Source of the DNA: Flavobacterium hercynium
GTDB lineage: Bacteria; Bacteroidota; Bacteroidia; Flavobacteriales; Flavobacteriaceae
DNA: 48,908 nt
Assembly: GCF_002217285.1 (NCBI RefSeq)
Contig: NZ_MUGW01000071.1
Location: forward strand, 1 to 48,908
Reading direction: 5' to 3'
The notes under the pieces were generated by a model. It saw only the letters and a list, made by a program, of their open reading frames with translations. It made no database searches and was not told the DNA's origin. Position numbers and translations under genes: made by a program. Below are positions 42,136 to 48,815 of the stretch, piece after piece. The first letter of the stretch is position 1. Every line of letters starts with the position of its first letter.

Positions 42136-44286
42136 TTATACAAGATTCTGTTTACTCCACAAATTATAATACTCGCCTCTTTGCTCTAATAAATCGAAAT
42201 GACTTCCTGATTCTACAATACTGCCGTCTTTCATCACCAAGATCATATCAGCATTGGCAATGGTACTTAATCTATGTGCGATTACAATTATTGTTTTTCC
42301 CTGAGATTTAAAATTATCGATCACATCTTTTACCACTTTCTCCGAATGTGTATCTAAGGCTGATGTTGCTTCATCCATTAATAATATTTCCGGATCCTTA
42401 TACAAAGCTCTGGCAACGGCAACTCGCTGTTTTTGTCCACCTGAAAGCATCGTTCCGTTTTCGCCTATTTGAGTTTCAAAACCATTTGGTAATTTCTCTG
42501 CGAATTCTGTAATGCCTAATTGTTTTGACAAGTCCAAAACGCGTTGCACATTAGGAAAAGAATCTCCTAATGCAATGTTTTCTATAATACTGCCTGAAAA
42601 TAAATTAAGCTGCTGCGGAATCACGCCAACAAATTTTCTTAGACTTTGATAATGGATAAACTGTGTGTCGTACTCTCCGATAAAAATTTTCCCTTCTTTA
42701 ATTGGATATAAATTTTGAAGAAGCGAAATCAACGTTGTTTTTCCACTGCCACTTTCTCCTACAATTGCTGTTGTCTGATGTTTTTTAAATATGGCATTAA
42801 AGTTTTTAAATACCTCAACTCGTGATCCATAACAAAAAGAAACATTTTCGAATTTTATATCTCCAAGATTTTCCGGTTGTAATTCGATTTTGTTCTCTGT
42901 TTCTTCTCTTTCTAAGTCCATAATTTCGAAGAGTCGATCAGCCGCAATTAAGGCACTTTGCGCTGTTTTATTCATCCCGATTAAAGAAGAAACAGGCGAA
43001 GTAAAATAACTTATTAAGGAATAAAACGAGAACAATTCTCCTGGTGTAATTGTTCTGTCTATTACATAACCGGATCCTATCCACATTAAAATTACAGTAA
43101 AAATAGAAGCTAAAAACTGTGTAGAAGCATTTCCAAAAATACCGCTTAAGCCCGATTTATAGCCTGTAAATAAAAGTTTTACAAATTTATTTTCTGTTTT
43201 TAAGTTTGAAAATTCTTCAATACCAAATTCTTTTACGGTTCTGATATGCGTTATACTTTCGACTAATTGCGTCTGTAATTCCGCTCCATCTTCCATAATC
43301 TTTCGTTCGTATTTTTTATTGAATTTATTTAGTCCAAAATAAATCAAAGCATAAAACGGGATTACAAGAAGTATAACTAACGCCAGTTTCCAATAATAAG
43401 TAAACATTAATACGAATGAAAAAAACACTATAAAAATATTTACAATCATTTCGATCGCAACTTCATTTATAAAAGATCGAATTTTTACGGCATCATTTAT
43501 TCTTGACGTAATTTCCCCTATTTGCATTGTATCGAAGAAACGTTGGGGTAAATGCAATAAATGTTTGTAGTACCCCAAAATTAATTTAGCATCAATTAAC
43601 TGTCCTGTTTTCATGACAAAGACGCTTTTTTTGGCGTAAATAAAAGTTTGCAGCAAAATAATTACGATCATAGAAATACTCAGTAAATTAAGCAGGTTTA
43701 TATTGCCATCAACAAGAACATAATCTGTAATCTTTTGAATGTAAATAGACATTGCCAATCCTAATACAGTAAACAATATCGCTCCTACCAGAGCCTGAAG
43801 TAAAATGGTTTTATGAGGCTGAATTAAATTCCAGAATCTTTTTAAGGGTGATGTTTTTTCGTCGACTATTCTAAAATCGTCATTTGGTGCAAAAAGAACC
43901 AATACGCCCGACCATAATTCCTGAAACTTTTCTAAGGTATACGTCTCCATTCTGCCAAAAGCAGGATCCATTACCGTGATTTTAGATTTATCAACTTTAT
44001 AAATCACCACATAATGTTGTATTTGTTCTTTCGTAACAATGTGTGCAATGGCAGGGAGCGGAATTTTATCCAGAGAATCTAAACCTCCTTTTACTCCTTT
44101 TGCAATGAAGCCCATTTTTTCAGCAGCTTCGATAATTCCCAGTACGTTTGTACCGCGTTTATCTGTATTGGCATATTGACGAATTCTTGCTACAGGAATA
44201 TTAACCTTGAAATGGTTTCCGATAGAAGATAGACAAGCAGCACCACAATCTTTAATATCATGTTGTTTTATTTTTATTGAAGCCAT
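42136..44286 (-). CDS. Peptidase C39 domain-containing ABC exporter (PCAT)
   Basis: Counting from the ATG at 44286, the protein has 716 residues. An N-terminal C39 peptidase domain (1-130) has catalytic C14 in DCGAACL, H91 in QHYVVIY and D107 in MDPAFG, plus Gln8. Six transmembrane helices (about 160-440) follow, then a nucleotide-binding domain with Walker A GESGSGKTT, signature LSGGQKQR, and Walker B LLMDEATSALD. It cleaves GG-leader peptides and exports the cores. The start at 44286 leaves one base after the HlyD stop. Three GG peptides and an HTH-GG protein in the same operon are its probable substrates. Confidence 0.95.
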   Translation of the reverse strand: MASIKIKQHDIKDCGAACLSSIGNHFKVNIPVARIRQYANTDKRGTNVLGIIEAAEKMGFIAKGVKGGLDSLDKIPLPAIAHIVTKEQIQHYVVIYKVDKSKITVMDPAFGRMETYTLEKFQELWSGVLVLFAPNDDFRIVDEKTSPLKRFWNLIQPHKTILLQALVGAILFTVLGLAMSIYIQKITDYVLVDGNINLLNLLSISMIVIILLQTFIYAKKSVFVMKTGQLIDAKLILGYYKHLLHLPQRFFDTMQIGEITSRINDAVKIRSFINEVAIEMIVNIFIVFFSFVLMFTYYWKLALVILLVIPFYALIYFGLNKFNKKYERKIMEDGAELQTQLVESITHIRTVKEFGIEEFSNLKTENKFVKLLFTGYKSGLSGIFGNASTQFLASIFTVILMWIGSGYVIDRTITPGELFSFYSLISYFTSPVSSLIGMNKTAQSALIAADRLFEIMDLEREETENKIELQPENLGDIKFENVSFCYGSRVEVFKNFNAIFKKHQTTAIVGESGSGKTTLISLLQNLYPIKEGKIFIGEYDTQFIHYQSLRKFVGVIPQQLNLFSGSIIENIALGDSFPNVQRVLDLSKQLGITEFAEKLPNGFETQIGENGTMLSGGQKQRVAVARALYKDPEILLMDEATSALDTHSEKVVKDVIDNFKSQGKTIIVIAHRLSTIANADMILVMKDGSIVESGSHFDLLEQRGEYYNLWSKQNLV

Positions 44287-44287
44287 T

Positions 44288-45430
44288 TTATTTTTTAGTT
44301 GCAATTTGTTTTGGGTTTAACCAATCGTCTATTTTGTCAAATAACAAATCGAATAAACTTCTGTGTGTTATTAAATATCTTGTTGTTAAGGTCATACCTT
44401 TAGAAACGCTGGCTTTATAACCAGACTTTAATTGTAACGTTTTTGAATTCAGAGCACATCTTACTTTAAAAAAAGCTTTTTCGTTTTGCATCGTCACATT
44501 ACGATCAATATCGATTACTTTTCCATCCAGTAATCCCCATTGATTATAGTTGAAAGCGTCTAATTGAAATTTTACAATTTGGTCATTAGAAATAAGCCCA
44601 ATATCATTTGGAGAAACCGTGCACTCTACAATAAGATGATCTGGCGAAGAAATTGTTGCAATAGACTGCGAAGCATTTACAAAAGAGCCTTCCTGAATAC
44701 CGGAATAGTTTTCTATTGTACCGGAAATAGGTGCTAAAACGACATAATTGTTCGATTCTGCTTTTATTTTGGCAACCGTTCCGTCTAAATTTTTTAAACG
44801 TTCCTGTAAATCTCTTTTCTGATTTTCCCACGCTGCTTTTTGCCCGCTTATAAAACTTTGTATTGCCTGTTTGGCTAAACGTAATTCGTATTCTTGCTTT
44901 TCAAACTCTGCTTTGGCAATAATGTCTTTTTCGTATAATATTTTATTACGACTGTAATTTATCTCTGCTTGCGAAACTTTGCTTTGCAATTCATTTTTAC
45001 CGGACTGAAACTTTAGTAAATCTTCTCTTGCTGTTGAAGTTGCTAAGTGATTTACTTTATTTTGCAACAAATTAGTAATATCAGTAAGTAATAAAGATAC
45101 TGAACCGGATAATTCATCTTGCGTTTTTTTATCACTGTCGAGATTTTCAGTAGCGATTTTTAAGAGTGTATCTCCTTTTTGTACAAACGCATTATTCTTT
45201 AAAGCGATCCAGGTAACCCTTCCGCTTATTACTGTCGAAACAGGAACATTTTCTACTTTACTACGTATAATACCGCGACTCTGACTGCTGATATCAATTT
45301 TTACGACAGGCAGCAATATTAAAAAGACTATAATAGCAAGTATTATGATTAAATAGATCGAAAAGCTTTTTGTTTTGTTTTTAACAACTAGATTTTCAAG
45401 CGTGTTTATTGGATCTGAGCTAAAATTCAT
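44288..45430 (-). CDS. HlyD family secretion periplasmic adaptor
   Basis: The 380-residue protein has one N-terminal membrane span (about 22-45, FSIYLIIILAIIVFLILLPV), a barrel-sandwich region (VPVSTVISGRVTWIALKNNAFVQKGDTLLKI), a coiled coil (about 110-215), and a second lipoyl-like half (VLAPISGTIENYSGIQEGSFV). It connects the C39 exporter in the inner membrane with an outer-membrane channel (TolC-like, not encoded in the window). The stop codon is one base from the exporter start, so expression is coupled. Confidence 0.93.
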   Translation of the reverse strand: MNFSSDPINTLENLVVKNKTKSFSIYLIIILAIIVFLILLPVVKIDISSQSRGIIRSKVENVPVSTVISGRVTWIALKNNAFVQKGDTLLKIATENLDSDKKTQDELSGSVSLLLTDITNLLQNKVNHLATSTAREDLLKFQSGKNELQSKVSQAEINYSRNKILYEKDIIAKAEFEKQEYELRLAKQAIQSFISGQKAAWENQKRDLQERLKNLDGTVAKIKAESNNYVVLAPISGTIENYSGIQEGSFVNASQSIATISSPDHLIVECTVSPNDIGLISNDQIVKFQLDAFNYNQWGLLDGKVIDIDRNVTMQNEKAFFKVRCALNSKTLQLKSGYKASVSKGMTLTTRYLITHRSLFDLLFDKIDDWLNPKQIATKK

Positions 45431-45506
45431 TTATTAAGGTGAATTTGTTTTTAAGAAGTAAAGTTTATTCTATATAAAGTTTTATTAAAAAGCATGTAAA
45501 CTTATT

Positions 45507-45617
45507 TTAGTGTGCTAAATTTTCACCGAAGACAATTCCTCTAGTAAAAATGTAAATACTCAATGAGAGAAGAATAGCCAATAAAAGAAACAGGATGAAG
45601 TATGTTTTAATTTTCAT
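45507..45617 (-). CDS. 36-residue single-span membrane peptide
   Basis: The short ORF MKIKTYFILFLLLAILLSLS followed by IYIFTRGIVFGENLAH has a positively charged start and one transmembrane helix, with a short polar end. It sits in the peptide operon, 77 bases before the HlyD gene and just after the first hairpin (45640-45664). It is not a GG peptide. A self-immunity or export-assisting membrane peptide is possible. Short length limits certainty; absence of stops and position in the operon argue for it being real. Confidence 0.5.
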   Translation of the reverse strand: MKIKTYFILFLLLAILLSLSIYIFTRGIVFGENLAH

Positions 45618-45639
45618 ATTCTATAAAAATTTAATATAA

Positions 45640-45664
45640 TTAAGGGACCTTGAAGATCCCTTAA
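45640..45664 (-). repeat. Hairpin after the 40-aa GG peptide gene
   Basis: TTAAGGGA (45640-45647) pairs with TCCCTTAA (45657-45664) around nine bases. A T-run lies on its 5' side in the direction of transcription, so it is not a classic terminator. A near-identical hairpin follows the 62-aa peptide gene. Confidence 0.6.
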
Positions 45665-45694
45665 AAAATACTCTACCTCATTCAAGGAAATAAC

Positions 45695-45817
45695 TTATTT
45701 CTTAATAACCTTGTACTTTAGGTATATATATCCAATTAAAAGAAAAAGGAATCCTCCATCAGTTTCTTTTGCTTCTTTAACACTTAATTCTGTTACGTTT
45801 AATTTTTCTAAATTCAT
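45695..45817 (-). CDS. 40-residue double-glycine leader peptide (core 18 residues)
   Basis: The ORF encodes a 22-residue leader starting MNLEKLNVTELSVKEAKE and ending TDGG, and an 18-residue core FLFLLIGYIYLKYKVIKK that is hydrophobic with a basic tail, as in membrane-active peptides. The leader is nearly the same as that of the 62-aa peptide (MNLENLQLTELS and GG at 21-22), and the flanking DNA is duplicated. It would be cut by the C39 exporter. It is short and easy to miss, but is supported by the parallel with its neighbour. Confidence 0.8.
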   Translation of the reverse strand: MNLEKLNVTELSVKEAKETDGGFLFLLIGYIYLKYKVIKK

Positions 45818-45863
45818 GGTTTCAATTTTTAAATAGTTAATATTATATTCTAACAAAATCATT

Positions 45864-45873
45864 TTCTCGAGAA
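45864..45873 (-). promoter_or_regulatory. Palindrome TTCTCGAGAA upstream of the 40-aa peptide
   Basis: A perfect 10-bp palindrome, 47 bases before the start codon, within a block that is shared with the 62-aa peptide (TCTCGAGA at 46270-46277, followed in both by AATGATTTTGTTA). It is a candidate operator or promoter-linked site. Confidence 0.4.
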
Positions 45874-45884
45874 TTTTTATTTTG

Positions 45885-45929
45885 TCAGTACAAACTTATA
45901 ATAGTTCCGTCCAATAAAATTGGACGCTA
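45885..45929 (-). pseudogene. Decayed duplicate of the HTH-GG gene tail
   Basis: The minus strand here reads RPILLDGTIISLY followed by stop, next to the RPILLDGAMVNLQ that ends the HTH-GG protein at 46287. A TAG stop (45927-45929) directly precedes the Arg codon, closing a nine-codon open frame, so no functional copy remains. It marks a tandem duplication of HTH tail, GG-peptide gene and hairpin. Confidence 0.7.
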
Positions 45930-45978
45930 TAAAAACTGCAACAATTTTATTTTCATTTTATATAAAGCTGATATACAA

Positions 45979-46003
45979 TTAAGGGATCTTAACGATCCCT
46001 TAA
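45979..46003 (-). repeat. Hairpin after the 62-aa GG peptide gene
   Basis: TTAAGGGATC (45979-45988) pairs perfectly with GATCCCTTAA (45994-46003) around a 5-base loop, 29 bases past the stop codon. Seven T precede rather than follow it in the transcript. It resembles the hairpin at 45640-45664, including the flanking word ATACTCTACC. Confidence 0.7.
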
Positions 46004-46031
46004 AAAAATACTCTACCTTTTATAACTAATG

Positions 46032-46220
46032 TTACTTTTTCGGGCAAGGACAAGGATTGTAACAGCTGCCTGCTCCACTTAATAACAACAACAATAATAA
46101 TAAGTCGTAAGAAGGTGCTGGATAATAAGGCACTGGATATCCAATTTGTACTCCACCTCCATCGATTTCTCTTGCTTCGTTAATGCTTAATTCTGTTAAT
46201 TGTAAATTTTCTAAATTCAT
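46032..46220 (-). CDS. 62-residue double-glycine leader peptide with poly-Leu and Cys/Pro-rich tail
   Basis: A 22-residue leader (MNLENLQLTELSINEARE then IDGG) with Ile at -4, Ala at -7 and Leu at -12 precedes a 40-residue core. The core starts GVQIGYPVPYYPAPSYD, continues with eight consecutive Leu (residues 40-47), and ends SGAGSCYNPCPCPKK with three Cys. It should be cleaved and exported by the C39 transporter. A membrane-inserting bacteriocin or signal peptide is plausible; no known bacteriocin family is recognised and no modification enzyme is encoded nearby. The Leu run is coded by TTA/TTG triplets (46080-46103) that could slip. Confidence 0.85.
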   Translation of the reverse strand: MNLENLQLTELSINEAREIDGGGVQIGYPVPYYPAPSYDLLLLLLLLSGAGSCYNPCPCPKK

Positions 46221-46269
46221 GGTTTCAATTTTTTAAATGGTGAATTAATGTGTTTTAACAAAATCATTG

Positions 46270-46277
46270 TCTCGAGA
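46270..46277 (-). promoter_or_regulatory. Palindrome TCTCGAGA upstream of the 62-aa peptide
   Basis: An 8-bp palindrome located 50 bases before the peptide start and just after the HTH-GG gene, equivalent to 45864-45873. Conservation in both copies suggests a binding site, possibly for the HTH protein. Confidence 0.4.
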
Positions 46278-46286
46278 ACTTTTTTG

Positions 46287-46607
46287 TTACTGCAAATTTA
46301 CCATCGCTCCGTCTAATAAAATTGGACGCAAATGAAAGCCCCCATAAATTTCTTTTAATTCATCACATGTAATTGTTTTTAGAGAGTAGTTGAGTATTAA
46401 TTCATATGATGATTCATAATAAAAGCTCTCTCTTTTTTTACAGTACCGTACTGGTGCATCGAGTTCCTTAATGAAATCCAGCATATTGTAAAGCTGGCTT
46501 CTGCTTAATCCGATTTTTTTTGCAAAAGTGGTTGGTGAACCTGTTCTCTCTGCACTAATCAATTGATGTATTGTATTGATCCTCTCCATCTGCTTAATAA
46601 AATTCAT
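46287..46607 (-). CDS. HTH regulator-like protein with C-terminal GG-leader/core sequence
   Basis: The 106-residue product has an N-terminal helix-turn-helix domain (about 7-48; INTIHQLISAERTGSPTTFA, then KKIGLSRSQLYNMLDFIKEL) and a short strand region (RYCKKRESFYYESSYELIL). The end reads ITCDELKEIYGG (79-90) followed by 16 residues FHLRPILLDGAMVNLQ. The hydrophobic residues at -4, -7 and -12 before GG fit a C39-peptidase leader. The start at 46607 (MNFIKQMERI) fits how related HTH proteins begin; an in-frame ATG at 46637 is possible. It is the first gene of the peptide operon, so it probably regulates it and may itself be cut. Confidence 0.75.
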   Translation of the reverse strand: MNFIKQMERINTIHQLISAERTGSPTTFAKKIGLSRSQLYNMLDFIKELDAPVRYCKKRESFYYESSYELILNYSLKTITCDELKEIYGGFHLRPILLDGAMVNLQ

Positions 46608-46637
46608 AACGTATTGTAAATTAAAATCTAACATCAT

Positions 46638-46944
46638 TTATCAAAAAAAACTTATATTTGAAAACCGATTCAAAATAACTTTAAGTTTCTCAACAATTAC
46701 TTCGATTAGTTTCAAATTTCAAATTAAGACCTTTATAACGTCAAACATTATCATAATAAGACTTTTAACATTATGATTTTTGGAGATTTTTAAAAAAATT
46801 AAAATACTGAAAATCAATAATTAACGTTTTATAAAAAACTTCTCACTACAAGATTTATCCAAATTTTACTTATTGTAACAAATTTGGAAGAGTTCAGTCT
46901 AACTCCATAAGTTTAGTGTTAGAACTGTCATTTTTGGATTTTTT
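46638..46944. other. Intergenic region upstream of the peptide operon
   Basis: The minus strand has TTG and a near-consensus -7 sequence TATTTTG (46671-46677, one T short) with 16-base spacing, a possible promoter of the peptide operon. The plus strand has TTG (46884-46886), 21 bases, then TAAGTTTA (46908-46915), a possible promoter of the small ORF at 46945. No other gene is seen. Confidence 0.35.
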
Positions 46945-47067
46945 ATGCGCTTTGTTTTACAGTACGCTTACCAATCCTTTTTTAGCGATGCAGAAAATCG
47001 TTTACTGCAAATTTTCACGAAAAAAAGAACCGATTCAATTTTATTGCAGGTAAGAAGTATTTATTAA
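46945..47067 (+). CDS. Possible 40-residue small protein upstream of rseP
   Basis: An ORF starting MRFVLQYAYQSFFSDAENRL and ending in KRTDSILLQVRSIY lies between the peptide operon and rseP. A promoter-like TTG-N21-TAAGTTTA ends 29 bases before the ATG, close to the layout of real genes here. No family is recognised and no other evidence exists, so a chance ORF remains likely. Confidence 0.25.
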   Translation: MRFVLQYAYQSFFSDAENRLLQIFTKKRTDSILLQVRSIY

Positions 47068-47122
47068 CAAACATTTAAAACCTTATGTATTATCTTGCAC
47101 TAACAAATTAAAATAGAAACGT

Positions 47123-47130
47123 TACTTTTG
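47123..47130 (+). promoter_or_regulatory. -7 promoter element of rseP
   Basis: TACTTTTG matches TAnnTTTG exactly, 29 bases before the start codon; a TTG at 47095-47097 is 25 bases away, slightly beyond the usual spacing. Confidence 0.5.
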
Positions 47131-47159
47131 TGCGTTAATTTACGAACTAAAAATACAAA

Positions 47160-48503
47160 ATGGATATAGTTATCAAACTCTCTCAATTTCTATTGAGTTT
47201 ATCTTTACTTATTATTCTTCACGAATTAGGACATTTTATTCCTGCTAAATTGTTTAAAACAAGAGTCGAAAAATTCTACTTATTTTTTGATGTTAAATAC
47301 TCTTTACTAAAAAAGAAAATCGGCGAAACTGAATACGGAATCGGATGGTTGCCATTAGGAGGTTACGTAAAAATTTCGGGAATGATCGACGAAAGTATGG
47401 ACAAGGAACAAATGGCACAAGCGCCACAACCTTGGGAGTTTCGTTCTAAACCGGCTTGGCAGCGTTTAATCATTATGTTAGGTGGTGTAACGGTAAACTT
47501 TATCCTGGCTTTTATTATTTATATAGGAATGGCATTTGCTTACGGTGATACCTATGTTGCTAATGCAGATTTAAAAGATGGTGTTTACATCGAAAATCCT
47601 GTAATGCTAAAAGCGGGTTTTAAAACCGGAGACAAACTAATCTCGATTGACGGACAGAAAGTTGAAAATTTCGACAATGATCTGAACATGAAAATCATCA
47701 TGGCGAAACAAGTTTTGCTGGAAAGAAACGGACAAGAAGTAAGCGTTACTATTCCTAACGATTTTGTTGACCAATTATCAAAACATGAAAAAGGAACTCT
47801 GATTGGAATCAGAATGCCGTTTGCCGTTGGTAAAGTGATGGAAGACTCACCAAATAAAGAATTAAAGGCAAAAGATTTAATTTTAAGTATAAATGGTCAG
47901 AAAGTAAAATATTATGACGAAGCGAAAGTTATTTTAGAGGCTAACAAAGGAAAAACAGTTCCTGCTGTAGTGTTACGTGATCTAAAAGAAACTCCGGTTG
48001 CTGTAAACATTTCTAAAGACGGAAAATTAGGTATTGGTGTTGGTAGCTTAGGTATGGAATCTTTAGAGAAATTAGGATACTATAAAATCAGTACTAAAGA
48101 ATACAGTTTCTTTGAATCTATTCCGGTTGGACTAACAAAAGGTAAAGACCAATTAGTAGGTTACGGAAAACAATTAAAAATGATTTTTAATCCAGAAACA
48201 AAAGCATACAAACAAGTAGGTGGATTTGCAGCGATTTTTAACATTTTCCCTAACACTTGGAGCTGGGAAATCTTCTGGTCTATTACCGCTTTATTGTCGA
48301 TTATGCTTGGAGTAATGAATTTATTGCCAATTCCGGCTCTTGATGGTGGACATGTAATGTTTTTATTATACGAAATTATTAGTGGCCGTAAACCGAGCGA
48401 TAAATTCCTTGAAAACGCACAAATGGTTGGTTTCGTATTACTTATAACATTGCTTTTGTTTGCTAATGGTAACGATATCTATAAGGCAATTGTGGGCAGA
48501 TAA
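47160..48503 (+). CDS. rseP: RIP metalloprotease RseP (site-2 protease)
   Basis: The 447-residue intramembrane zinc protease has the HEXXH motif HELGHFIPAKLF in its first transmembrane helix (residues 21-32), two PDZ-like regions between helices, and the third-ligand motif NLLPIPALDGGHV near the C-terminus. It cleaves membrane-bound anti-sigma factors or similar single-span substrates in regulated proteolysis. Length and layout match the family. It has its own promoter and precedes two tRNA genes. Confidence 0.95.
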   Translation: MDIVIKLSQFLLSLSLLIILHELGHFIPAKLFKTRVEKFYLFFDVKYSLLKKKIGETEYGIGWLPLGGYVKISGMIDESMDKEQMAQAPQPWEFRSKPAWQRLIIMLGGVTVNFILAFIIYIGMAFAYGDTYVANADLKDGVYIENPVMLKAGFKTGDKLISIDGQKVENFDNDLNMKIIMAKQVLLERNGQEVSVTIPNDFVDQLSKHEKGTLIGIRMPFAVGKVMEDSPNKELKAKDLILSINGQKVKYYDEAKVILEANKGKTVPAVVLRDLKETPVAVNISKDGKLGIGVGSLGMESLEKLGYYKISTKEYSFFESIPVGLTKGKDQLVGYGKQLKMIFNPETKAYKQVGGFAAIFNIFPNTWSWEIFWSITALLSIMLGVMNLLPIPALDGGHVMFLLYEIISGRKPSDKFLENAQMVGFVLLITLLLFANGNDIYKAIVGR

Positions 48504-48533
48504 AAAAAACTAATAAAAAGTGTCAAAATATTT

Positions 48534-48562
48534 TTGAGAAACTAAAAATTCGATTATATTTG
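48534..48562 (+). promoter_or_regulatory. Promoter of the tRNA-Asn pair
   Basis: TTG (48534-48536), 18 bases, then TATATTTG (48555-48562): a perfect match to the Bacteroidota TTG-N17-23-TAnnTTTG consensus, ending 24 bases before the first tRNA. Confidence 0.8.
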
Positions 48563-48586
48563 CACTCGCTAAAAAGAGCAACAACT

Positions 48587-48660
48587 TCCTCCTTAGCTCA
48601 GTTGGTTAGAGCATCTGACTGTTAATCAGAGGGTCCTTGGTTCGAGCCCAAGAGGGGGAG
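48587..48660 (+). tRNA. tRNA-Asn (anticodon GTT)
   Basis: The 74-base gene has a 7-bp acceptor stem (TCCTCCT / AGGGGGA, one G-T pair) with discriminator G, a D arm, the anticodon loop CTGTTAA with GTT, and T arm CTTGG-TTCGAGC-CCAAG. The 3' CCA is not encoded. It is identical to the downstream copy. Confidence 0.97.
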
Positions 48661-48698
48661 CAACTTTTTTTAGCAAACATATTTACCTTTAAGGTGAT

Positions 48699-48772
48699 TC
48701 CTCCTTAGCTCAGTTGGTTAGAGCATCTGACTGTTAATCAGAGGGTCCTTGGTTCGAGCCCAAGAGGGGGAG
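48699..48772 (+). tRNA. tRNA-Asn (anticodon GTT), second copy
   Basis: Identical in all 74 bases to the first copy, 38 bases downstream. The two probably form one precursor transcript from the promoter at 48534 that ends at the hairpin at 48781. Confidence 0.97.
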
Positions 48773-48780
48773 CTTATTAA

Positions 48781-48815
48781 ATACCACTTGCAAATTGTAA
48801 GTGGTATTTTTTTTT
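48781..48815 (+). terminator. Terminator after the tRNA-Asn pair
   Basis: ATACCACTT (48781-48789) pairs with AAGTGGTAT (48799-48807), followed by a run of T to 48815. Confidence 0.85.

Noticed and set aside
45640..46003. Hairpins considered as rho-independent terminators of the peptide genes
   Set aside because: The T-run precedes the stem in the transcript and no T-run follows on either strand; listed as hairpins of unknown role.
46576..46776. 66-codon plus-strand open frame upstream of the HTH gene
   Set aside because: It overlaps the HTH gene antisense and the AT-rich promoter region, with Ile/Thr-rich composition expected from random AT-rich DNA.
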